From Arcobacter caeni (GTDB lineage Bacteria; Campylobacterota; Campylobacteria; Campylobacterales; Arcobacteraceae): a DNA stretch of 64,000 nt. Positions 9,894-16,461 of this stretch are shown one piece after another. Each line of letters opens with the position of its first letter. Positions within the stretch are counted from its first letter, which is position 1. The notes below the pieces were generated by a model. The model saw only the letters and a list, made by a program, of their open reading frames with translations. It ran no database searches and was not told where the DNA came from. Location: positions 28,694-92,693 of the forward strand of contig NZ_MUXE01000011.1 of NCBI RefSeq assembly GCF_003063245.1, read 5' to 3'. The position numbers were made by a program, and so were the translations under genes.

Positions 9894-10190
9894 TTAAACT
9901 TGCATTCTCATAATTTCTTTATACGCAGTTAAAGCTTTATTTTTAACTTCTAATGCCAATTTCATAGACAACTCAGCTTCTTCAATTTTTTGTACTGCTT
10001 CTTGTAAATTTGTAACTTTTCCAGTTGCAATACCTTCCATAGAATTATAACCTTCAACTTGTTCATCATTTACATCAGTAATAGCATCATTTAACATATT
10101 TTGAAACGATTTATCTTGGCTTGGCAATACTTTATTCGTTGTATTTAATCCTAAAGAACCTATTGAGTCTGATATTGAAGATATATTCAT
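9894..10190 (-). CDS. fliE: FliE, MS ring-rod junction protein
   Basis: FliE connects the MS ring to the proximal rod and is one of the first exported substrates. The 98 residues match the family in size, with a Ser/Asn-rich N terminus, SFQNMLNDAITDVNDEQ in the middle and the conserved C-terminal helix AELSMKLALEVKNKALTAYKEIMRMQV. It sits between a small membrane protein (10 bp upstream) and flgC (14 bp downstream), the usual fliE-flgC association. Confidence 0.92.
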   Translation of the reverse strand: MNISSISDSIGSLGLNTTNKVLPSQDKSFQNMLNDAITDVNDEQVEGYNSMEGIATGKVTNLQEAVQKIEEAELSMKLALEVKNKALTAYKEIMRMQV

Positions 10191-10200
10191 AATTTACCTT

Positions 10201-10536
10201 TTATTTTGTTTTTTTCTGGTCTTTATTATTCGCGTCAGAAATATCTTTTACTGTTAATTCATTTAACATAAGTTGAATTTTTTCTTCATTATATTTGAAA
10301 TTAAACTCATTTCTTTTATTTTCAAGACTGAAAAGACTTATGATTAATGAAAGCATCATATTACTAACACCTTTTAAAACTATTGTTATTAGAATTATAC
10401 CTAAAATCATCTCCATAGGAGTAAATAAATCAGCATTTATTATAAAAAATATTAGTGTTGCAAAAAATCCAGTGGCAATATAAAATCTAAATACCCCACT
10501 ATTTATTACAGTTTGTGAGAATCTCTCAATTACCAT
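10201..10536 (-). CDS. Small two-helix membrane protein, unknown function
   Basis: I do not recognise this 111-residue protein. It has two hydrophobic segments, about residues 17-35 and 42-68, joined by a short loop, and a charged lysine-rich cytoplasmic-looking tail ending KDQKKTK. It has no signal peptide and no cysteine pairs. It lies between flhG (68 bp upstream) and fliE (10 bp downstream) in the same direction, so co-expression with flagellar genes is likely. The wider gap before it leaves room for its own promoter. A role at the flagellar pole or in the export gate is only a guess from position. Confidence 0.7.
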   Translation of the reverse strand: MVIERFSQTVINSGVFRFYIATGFFATLIFFIINADLFTPMEMILGIILITIVLKGVSNMMLSLIISLFSLENKRNEFNFKYNEEKIQLMLNELTVKDISDANNKDQKKTK

Positions 10537-10604
10537 GATTCTGTACTTTTTCTAACAATATTAAAAGAATTTATTGAACTTAGTTTTTGCACTTAGAACA
10601 AACC

Positions 10605-11423
10605 TTAATGAATATTTTTTAGTAACTTATCGATAATCACTTGTAACTGTTTTGTTGTTTCATCAGATGAAAATTCATTGGCAAATAATTTTCTAAGTCT
10701 TCCTGTCGTAGAAATATTTGCAGAAGTTGAAACGTTTCCTATATATTCTACCATAAAATCTGTATTTAAACTATTTTTCTTTCCCAAATTTATTAAAGAA
10801 TTAGCTATCGTTTCGCCTATTTGATAATTTCTTGTATGATTAAAACTCAACATTAATTTACTTTTTTCAAGAGAAAGCATTTTCATTAAAGAATATACAT
10901 CAGTTAATGCACTAGGATCTGTAGTTGTAATTGCTAAAACATTATCTGAAATTGATAAAAACTCTTTTACATACTCATTTAATCCAGCACCTGTATCAAC
11001 AAGTAAAATATCAAAATTATTTAATGAAATTATATCTTTTACTATTCTAGAAAAAACAAAAGTATTTTTATTTGTACTATATTGATAACCACTTCTTCCA
11101 GCAATTAAATACACATTTGGATATATTGTTGAACTAATTACCTCATCTAAAGTTTTGGTTCCATCTATATATTCAAAAAGCGTATTTTGAGGTTTAATAT
11201 CAAATAGAACTTGCATATTTGCTAAACCTATATCTGCATCTAAAACAGCAACTTTAAAGCCTCTTTTTGACAATAGAAATGCCATATTTGCAGTAAAAGT
11301 AGATTTTCCAACTCCACCTTTTCCTGAAGTTATTGTTATAAGTTTAGTTTTAGAATAATTTTTTTTTACTCTATTAGTAAGTTTAACTAATTTACTAGCT
11401 TGAGAAGAAATTGCATCAAACAA
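10605..11423 (-). CDS. flhG: FlhG (MinD-like ATPase, flagellar number regulator)
   Basis: FlhG (YlxH/FleN) is a MinD/ParA-family ATPase that works with FlhF to set flagellar number and, in campylobacters, division site placement. The 272-residue protein carries a deviant Walker A motif GKGGVGKST at about residues 34-42, followed by the family stretch VAVLDADIGLANMQVLFDI. It lacks an obvious N-terminal FlhF-activating DQAxxLR motif; the beginning reads MFDAISSQASKLVKL. It follows flhF with a gap of only 3 bp, the classical flhF-flhG pair. Confidence 0.93.
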   Translation of the reverse strand: MFDAISSQASKLVKLTNRVKKNYSKTKLITITSGKGGVGKSTFTANMAFLLSKRGFKVAVLDADIGLANMQVLFDIKPQNTLFEYIDGTKTLDEVISSTIYPNVYLIAGRSGYQYSTNKNTFVFSRIVKDIISLNNFDILLVDTGAGLNEYVKEFLSISDNVLAITTTDPSALTDVYSLMKMLSLEKSKLMLSFNHTRNYQIGETIANSLINLGKKNSLNTDFMVEYIGNVSTSANISTTGRLRKLFANEFSSDETTKQLQVIIDKLLKNIH

Positions 11424-11426
11424 TTC

Positions 11427-12575
11427 TTATCTCCTAACGCATTGTTTATTCATAAAACAATCTATTAAAAAAGTTGAATCAGAAACAATTAAATCATCTG
11501 GTACATTTTGTCCAATAGAAAAATATGTAATAGATTTTTTTGTTTTATGTGCAAAAGATATAAGATTCCCAAAACTTCTTGTTTCGTCTAATTTTGTAAA
11601 AGTTAAATAGTCAATAGAAAGTCTTGAGTAGTTCTTATAAATTTCTAGTAAATCACTATGTTTAACATTCGCTGGAAGTACTAATATTTTTTCAATTGGT
11701 AATTCTTCAACTCTTTTTTGATACTCATTTATAAGCTCAATTTTATCAATATCATATTGACTTGAACCTGCTGTATCAATAAAAATATAATTACAATCTT
11801 TTAATCTTAAAAGTGCTTCTGCTAATCCCTCAGGTTTTTTCACTATTTCCAAAGGTAATCTCATAATATTTGTATAAGCTTGTAATTGCTCAATTGCTCC
11901 AACTCTAAATGAGTCAAGAGTAACAATTCCAACTTTATAGTTCTGTCCCAATTTATAAGCATATCTTGCTGCTAATTTTGAAATAGTTGTAGTTTTTCCA
12001 ACACCTGTGGGTCCTACCATCATAATTATTTTTCTTTGATGTTTTCGTAAAGGAACTTCGTGTTTTATTGGAATTACTCTTCTCAAAATTAATTTAAAAA
12101 AGTCATTTACTTTTTTTGGATTTGATTTTAATGCAATTGGTAATTGTTTAATAGTTTTTTTCATGATAGTATAAGTCATCTCTTGATCAAACTCATTTTG
12201 TTCAAAAGTATTATACATTGATGCAAATTCTGGAGGAATAGTTAAATCATATAATTGACTTTTTGGATTCCAAATAGATTTTTGAACTTGTTCTAAAACG
12301 CTTTGCATTTTAAGAATCTCTTCTTTAAAATCATATACTTGTGTTTTCATTGCTTCTGAATTCGCAGTTGCTTTACTAATTGCAGTTTTTGTATATTGTA
12401 AATTTTTCTTTTTATGTTGATCTTCAATTGCTACAACAACTTCATACATACTCTTACCATTTTGTTGTGTAGATATTTTCTTTGTAGATATTACAATAGC
12501 TTCTTCACCACACTCCTCTTGAGCTTGTCTTAATGCTATTGTTGGTGTTTCTCCTAAAAAAGATAACATTGTCAT
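11427..12575 (-). CDS. flhF: FlhF, SRP-type GTPase for flagellar placement
   Basis: FlhF is a signal-recognition-particle-family GTPase that recruits early flagellar components to the cell pole. The 382-residue protein starts with the FlhF-specific LSFLGETPTIALRQAQEECG, has a variable linker, and then an NG domain with GPTGVGKTT at about 188-196 and TLDSFRVGAIEQLQAY. The start overlaps the stop of the upstream FlgA-like gene by 4 nt (ATGA). A second ATG two codons later is an alternative start. Together with flhG it points to polar flagella. Confidence 0.96.
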   Translation of the reverse strand: MTMLSFLGETPTIALRQAQEECGEEAIVISTKKISTQQNGKSMYEVVVAIEDQHKKKNLQYTKTAISKATANSEAMKTQVYDFKEEILKMQSVLEQVQKSIWNPKSQLYDLTIPPEFASMYNTFEQNEFDQEMTYTIMKKTIKQLPIALKSNPKKVNDFFKLILRRVIPIKHEVPLRKHQRKIIMMVGPTGVGKTTTISKLAARYAYKLGQNYKVGIVTLDSFRVGAIEQLQAYTNIMRLPLEIVKKPEGLAEALLRLKDCNYIFIDTAGSSQYDIDKIELINEYQKRVEELPIEKILVLPANVKHSDLLEIYKNYSRLSIDYLTFTKLDETRSFGNLISFAHKTKKSITYFSIGQNVPDDLIVSDSTFLIDCFMNKQCVRR

Positions 12576-12967
12576 TTTGTTCTTCCATCTTTATATATTT
12601 GTTCAATTGTTCCATCAATATTTTTTATACGAATAAAATCATTATTTTCATAAATAACTTTACCTTTTTTTTCTATTTTTACGCCACCAAAATTAAATAT
12701 TACAGACTCATTTTCATATTTTTTAACATCTTTTATACAAATTATTGTATTTCTATTTATATAATGTGTTGTAGTATACTCTATATTTTGTAGCTGACTT
12801 AAAGTCAAAGGTGTGCAAGATTTATTTATCTCATTTACATTTCGTGCAACAACTTTTGAACTATCAAGTTTTTCTTCAAAATTTATAGCAACTTTCGAAA
12901 CTAAAACACTAATCGCAAAAAGGTTAACATTTAATAAAAAAACTAAAAAACTAAGCTTTAATATCAA
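12572..12967 (-). CDS. FlgA-like (SAF domain) periplasmic protein, short form
   Basis: About 131 residues with a hydrophobic N-terminal signal (LKLSFLVFLLNVNLFA) and a C-terminal part resembling the SAF module of FlgA, the P-ring assembly chaperone: a Gly-x-Val strand (NFGGVKIEKKGKVI) followed by IRIKNIDGT and a terminal KDGRTK. FlgA proteins usually exceed 200 residues, so this would be a short version. I place the start at a TTG (12965-12967), because a perfect GGAGG lies 7 nt before it. The first in-frame ATG (12982) would put that GGAGG inside the coding region. The gene overlaps the FlgN-like gene upstream and flhF downstream. The FlgA assignment is inferred from pattern, not from a database match. 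Confidence 0.5.
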   Translation of the reverse strand: MILKLSFLVFLLNVNLFAISVLVSKVAINFEEKLDSSKVVARNVNEINKSCTPLTLSQLQNIEYTTTHYINRNTIICIKDVKKYENESVIFNFGGVKIEKKGKVIYENNDFIRIKNIDGTIEQIYKDGRTK

Positions 12968-13328
12968 AAAATTTTCCTCCATTTGCAGCAGTAATCTCAG
13001 AAACTAAATCTTTATACAATTGCTGAACTGGTAATACAATTGATGCTAATCTTTTATTTAATTCATAAAGATCTTTTAACTCTACCTCTAACAAATCAAC
13101 ACTTTGTCTATAAATATTAACATCAACACCCTCTTGAATTTTAGACATAAGTTCTTCATTTAATTTAGTTTTTAATAAAGTGATTTCATCTATCATTATA
13201 TGTTTTTCATCATTTCTCTTTAGAAGTTCTTCATGTTTTGCAGCTTTTATATCTACAATATCCTGTTCTATAGAGCTTTTTAATTTTATTATTAAATCTG
13301 ACATATTTTTTATAGTGTTTTCAATCAT
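12951..13328 (-). CDS. FlgN-like flagellar export chaperone
   Basis: A 125-residue, almost wholly alpha-helical protein with heptad patterns (about residues 5-110) and no membrane segment. Size, helical content and the pattern of an N-terminal helix, a Glu/Lys-rich coiled coil and a C-terminal helix with YKDLVSEI match FlgN, the chaperone for the hook-associated proteins FlgK and FlgL. It lies directly downstream of the FlgJ-like rod gene (8 bp), the usual flgJ/flgN neighbourhood. A good AAGGA ribosome site precedes the ATG. Sequence conservation of FlgN is low, so the call is mostly architecture and context. Confidence 0.55.
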   Translation of the reverse strand: MIENTIKNMSDLIIKLKSSIEQDIVDIKAAKHEELLKRNDEKHIMIDEITLLKTKLNEELMSKIQEGVDVNIYRQSVDLLEVELKDLYELNKRLASIVLPVQQLYKDLVSEITAANGGKFFDIKA

Positions 13329-13336
13329 AAGAATCC

Positions 13337-13642
13337 TTATTTATTATTTTGTGTTAAAAATTCATATAGCATATTACTAATTCCCAAACCACCCGTAGCA
13401 CTATCAGCAATAGACTGTGTATACATTCCTTTTATTATATCAGAACCCGCACCCTCTCCTGCAATATTTGTTGACCTTAAAGATACATCCATAATTTGAT
13501 TTAAGAAAAATGACTCAAAATCGTTACAAACTTTTTTTAATTGCTCAGAATCTTTGTCTTTTAAATTTTCTTGTTTTACATTATCAAATTTATTTACTTG
13601 TAAAATATCTTTATTTAATAAATTATTACTACTTATTTCCAT
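13337..13642 (-). CDS. FlgJ-like rod-binding protein (no muramidase domain)
   Basis: The 101 residues contain the rod-binding domain found at the N terminus of FlgJ: LKKVCNDFESFFLNQIMDVSLRS, followed by GAGSDIIKGMYTQSIADSATGGLGISNMLYEFL. FlgJ acts as a rod cap during rod assembly. The peptidoglycan-hydrolase half present in Salmonella FlgJ is absent, the usual state in epsilonproteobacteria, where a separate enzyme is thought to open the wall. The start overlaps the stop of the MotB/PomB-like gene by 1 nt (TAATG). Confidence 0.85.
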   Translation of the reverse strand: MEISSNNLLNKDILQVNKFDNVKQENLKDKDSEQLKKVCNDFESFFLNQIMDVSLRSTNIAGEGAGSDIIKGMYTQSIADSATGGLGISNMLYEFLTQNNK

Positions 13643-14421
13643 TATTGCAACCTATCAAAGAAATTTTCTTCATTTAAAATATCTTGCTGACTATTCTCAG
13701 AAAAGAATCTTATTTCAACTCTTCTATTATCAGCAGGAACATCGCTTTTTTGATGATATGAAGCAAATGCTGAAACCTTTAATATTGAGGGATCTATTTT
13801 ATTTTTTATCAACTCTTTTACAACTGAGATAGATCTTAATGCTGAAATATCCCATGCATCTCTAGGAATTGTAGAACTTAAAACTCTATTTGTATCAGTA
13901 TGTCCTATAATTTCAATATTAAAAGTTTGAGGCATTGTTCTTATAATCCTTGCTATTTTAGAAATAAATATTTTAGAACTTTCATTAGATAATTCATACG
14001 CGCCATCTTCAAACATTATACTAGAAGGAATATCTAAAGTAAATTCATTTTTTCCTTTTTCAATCTTAATTTCTTTATTTTCTATATTTTGACTCGAATT
14101 TATCTCTTGAACAACTTGAGATATATCTTGAACTGTACTATTAATTGAACTTTCATTCGTTGAAGAATCATTTTCTTCAGAACTAGAACTACTTTCTTTT
14201 GTAGAATACGAATCACTTTGAGTTTGTACATCAGTTGATGCATCAATAAATCCCATTGCTTTTTTCATAATATCAAAATATTCTTCAACTTTTGTCTTAT
14301 CCATAACAGCCATAGATAATAAAAGAATAAAAAAAGTAAGTAATAATGACATTAAATCACCAAATTGTACAAGCCAACCGGGTAAGCATTTAGGACACTC
14401 TGGACATTTATTTTTTGCCAT
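13642..14421 (-). CDS. PomB/MotB-type stator protein (set 1)
   Basis: This is the peptidoglycan-anchoring stator subunit. The 259-residue protein has a short cytoplasmic N terminus with CPECPKC, one membrane segment containing the ion-binding aspartate D22 (GDLMSLLLTFFILLLSMAVMD), a Ser/Glu-rich linker (about residues 65-100) and a C-terminal OmpA-like domain (about 125-250, with NIEIIGHTDTNR and DNRRVEIRF). The LMSLL...FFxLLLS pattern and the MDK after the membrane helix resemble PomB of sodium-driven Vibrio motors. The PomA-like partner is 3 bp upstream. A second, distinct MotB is at 53648-54436. Confidence 0.9.
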   Translation of the reverse strand: MAKNKCPECPKCLPGWLVQFGDLMSLLLTFFILLLSMAVMDKTKVEEYFDIMKKAMGFIDASTDVQTQSDSYSTKESSSSSEENDSSTNESSINSTVQDISQVVQEINSSQNIENKEIKIEKGKNEFTLDIPSSIMFEDGAYELSNESSKIFISKIARIIRTMPQTFNIEIIGHTDTNRVLSSTIPRDAWDISALRSISVVKELIKNKIDPSILKVSAFASYHQKSDVPADNRRVEIRFFSENSQQDILNEENFFDRLQ

Positions 14422-14424
14422 TAT

Positions 14425-15180
14425 TTACTCTGAAGCATCAACTAAAATTGCATTTAACTGCATTTTAATATTTCCTATAGACTCTTCAGCTGCTATCATA
14501 GTTGCACCTAAAATTATAACTTCACATGCAGTAACTTCTTTTGAATGTTTTTGAGAAAGTTTACTCTCAAATACACCAGCAAAAAGGGTACCTGTTAATG
14601 CCCCATATAATGTTGTTAATAATGCAACTGCCATCGCAGGTCCAACGGCAGCTGGATCAGAAAGATTTGCAAGCATAGCAACAAGTCCGACAAGTGTTCC
14701 AATCATCCCCATAGCACCAGCTGTTCCACCAATATTTCCAAAAATAGATATCATAGAAGAATGTCTTTTCTCCATATGTTCTAATTTTAATTCCATCAAA
14801 GGCTGAATAACATCAGATTTAGCTCCATCAACTAATAGCTGAAAAGCTTCTTTAAAATAAGGATTAGTTTCTTGTAAAACTTTTTGTTCAATTTGCATTA
14901 CACCATGCTTTTTTATTTCAGTAGCATAAAATATAATTTTTTCAATTAGCTCAGGCAAAGGTTCAACTTTTACTTCATTTAAAGCAACTTTCATTGCTGG
15001 CGCAATTCTTTTTAAATCAGAAGTTTCAAACTGAGCAGTAGTTACGGCGATTGTTCCACCAAAAACGATTACTACAGAAGGTATATCTATGTAAGGAGTA
15101 AAACCAACTCCTCCTAGCACAATGGCTAAAACCATCAATGCCCATCCTGCTCCAAACCCTCCAATAGTACTTTTATCCAT
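14425..15180 (-). CDS. PomA/MotA-type stator protein (set 1)
   Basis: The membrane channel subunit of the flagellar stator. The 251 residues contain four hydrophobic segments (about 13-30, 32-50, 152-172, 182-203) with a large cytoplasmic loop between the second and third. Segment 3 reads AMGMIGTLVGLVAML and segment 4 GPAMAVALLTTLYGA, both very close to Vibrio PomA and retaining the threonines (T162, and T189/T190) that correspond to PomA residues implicated in sodium passage. This suggests a sodium-driven stator, an inference from residues only. It is 3 bp after fliY and 3 bp before its PomB-like partner. Confidence 0.92.
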   Translation of the reverse strand: MDKSTIGGFGAGWALMVLAIVLGGVGFTPYIDIPSVVIVFGGTIAVTTAQFETSDLKRIAPAMKVALNEVKVEPLPELIEKIIFYATEIKKHGVMQIEQKVLQETNPYFKEAFQLLVDGAKSDVIQPLMELKLEHMEKRHSSMISIFGNIGGTAGAMGMIGTLVGLVAMLANLSDPAAVGPAMAVALLTTLYGALTGTLFAGVFESKLSQKHSKEVTACEVIILGATMIAAEESIGNIKMQLNAILVDASE

Positions 15181-15183
15181 AAA

Positions 15184-16059
15184 CTATAACCCTATATGAT
15201 TTAATCTAAATTCTTCATTTCCAATTTTCTTTATTTTTAATCCAAATTTTCCATCAACAATAACAGCTTCACCAACTCCAATTTTTACGCCATTTACTAA
15301 AACCTCAAGAGGTTCATTTACCATTTGTTCAAGTTCTATAATTTCACCAACATCCCATCTTAGAATGTCTTTTAGTAAAACAACTTTCGTTCCTAATCGA
15401 ACACTTAATTTTAGTTTTATATGATATAAAAGTTCAAGATTTTTTGGTGTTTGAAAAGTTGGTGCAGGTTGATAGTTATAATAATTATTATTAGAAGTAT
15501 TTGTAGATATTTCATTATCTTTTGAATCATTTCCTCCTTCAACTCCTGTAATTGAAGAGAAAAATGGTGAAATAATTTCATCAAAATATAAAATAACTGG
15601 TAATTTTTCTTCATCTAAAGATAGAATTATTTCAAAAATATTTGTTTTATTTTCTAAAGAAGAACCCTCAACAATTGTTGAACTCTTTACTTCTGATTTT
15701 ATAGATCCAATATCAGGTAATCCTTGAGCATTTACAGATGTACAAAAGCTTCCACAGATATTTGAGATAATTTCATTTACAGCATCAGTAATTTCATCAT
15801 CAATATGCTCTTTTAAATCACCCATTCCACCAAGCATCAAATATTCAAATTTAGTTGCACTTAGCGTTGGTATAAAAAAAGTTAATTTTGCAGAAATACC
15901 TTTAAAATCAAATTTAACTACACATTCAACAAGTTGTGTAGAATCAAAATTATCACTTACTAAAGCAACAATTGACTCAACTTGAGAGCTTTTTGATAAC
16001 AATTGTTCCAAAGTATTTGAAAGTTCTTCTTTTAATATATTTGATAAATCTGATGCCAA
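15184..16059 (-). CDS. fliY: FliY, CheC-like/SpoA flagellar switch protein
   Basis: FliY is a C-ring protein found in Campylobacterota and Firmicutes that combines a CheC/FliM-like middle domain with a C-terminal FliN-like SpoA domain. The 291 residues show the middle domain at about 25-175, a low-complexity Asn/Ser linker with a YYNYQ stretch near 190-200, and a SpoA domain at about 210-280 (LSVRLGTKVVLLKDIL, then EVLVNGVKIGVGEAVIVDGKFGLKI). The CheC-type phosphatase motif D/SxxxExxN looks altered: D92xxxE96xxS99 with Asn at 100. The gene follows the FlaG-like gene (12 bp) and precedes the PomA-like gene (3 bp). FliN is separate at 23187. Confidence 0.85.
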   Translation of the reverse strand: MASDLSNILKEELSNTLEQLLSKSSQVESIVALVSDNFDSTQLVECVVKFDFKGISAKLTFFIPTLSATKFEYLMLGGMGDLKEHIDDEITDAVNEIISNICGSFCTSVNAQGLPDIGSIKSEVKSSTIVEGSSLENKTNIFEIILSLDEEKLPVILYFDEIISPFFSSITGVEGGNDSKDNEISTNTSNNNYYNYQPAPTFQTPKNLELLYHIKLKLSVRLGTKVVLLKDILRWDVGEIIELEQMVNEPLEVLVNGVKIGVGEAVIVDGKFGLKIKKIGNEEFRLNHIGL

Positions 16060-16071
16060 TTAAAACTACCT

Positions 16072-16383
16072 TTATTTATTTTGAGATTCTAATTCTTGTA
16101 ATATATAGGCTTTAACTTTCATTATATCCTCAGTTGGATATTTATATTCAGCCTCACCTCTTGTTATTTTTACAAAAAAGTCTTTTGAACTTTTGTTATA
16201 TCCAAATTTTACATTGTCTAAGATTATTTCATTTTTGTCAGCAATATTCTCTGATCCTAATGCTTTTTTATATTTATCTTCTTGTATTACTTTATTCTTT
16301 TCGTCAACATTAACAACTTTTTCAGTTTTCTCTGAATTATTAACTTTTGAATTTTCTATTTGTGCAATTCTACCAATTTCCAT
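16072..16383 (-). CDS. FlaG-like small flagellar protein
   Basis: A 103-residue hydrophilic protein. Its N-terminal half is Asn/Lys/Glu-rich and unstructured. The C-terminal part (DNVKFGYNKSSKDFFVKI, then EYKYPTEDIMKVKAYI) follows the FlaG pattern, in which a short beta hairpin is followed by a P-x-E-x-h helix. FlaG proteins affect filament length in Campylobacter. The typical TGEVIRQIP core is replaced by RGEAEYKYP, so the similarity is partial. A perfect AAGGAGG site (16389-16395) sits just upstream and a candidate promoter at 16418-16423 suggests that this gene opens a transcription unit with fliY and the stator pair. Confidence 0.5.
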   Translation of the reverse strand: MEIGRIAQIENSKVNNSEKTEKVVNVDEKNKVIQEDKYKKALGSENIADKNEIILDNVKFGYNKSSKDFFVKITRGEAEYKYPTEDIMKVKAYILQELESQNK

Positions 16384-16417
16384 AGTATCCTCCTTAAAAA
16401 AGTAACAATTTTAAGTT

Positions 16418-16423
16418 ATTATA
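16418..16423 (-). promoter_or_regulatory. Candidate sigma70 -10 box before the FlaG-like gene
   Basis: In the 78-bp gap between the TPR gene and the FlaG-like gene the minus strand reads TATAAT in the context TCTGCTATAATAACTT, about 35 nt upstream of the ATG at 16383. There is no clear -35 box, which is common for vegetative promoters of Campylobacterota. It could start transcription of the FlaG-like, fliY and PomAB genes. Confidence 0.5.
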
Positions 16424-16461
16424 GCAGAATTAAATTAAATTATTTAAGTTTGCTTCTGAAA

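Noticed and set aside
10593..10606. Shared short string AACAAACCTTAAT near the ends of flhG and of the RluA-type gene (34447-34460)
   Set aside because: Two copies of 13 bp in 64 kb of AT-rich DNA, each overlapping or abutting a stop codon, are not enough to call a repeat family.
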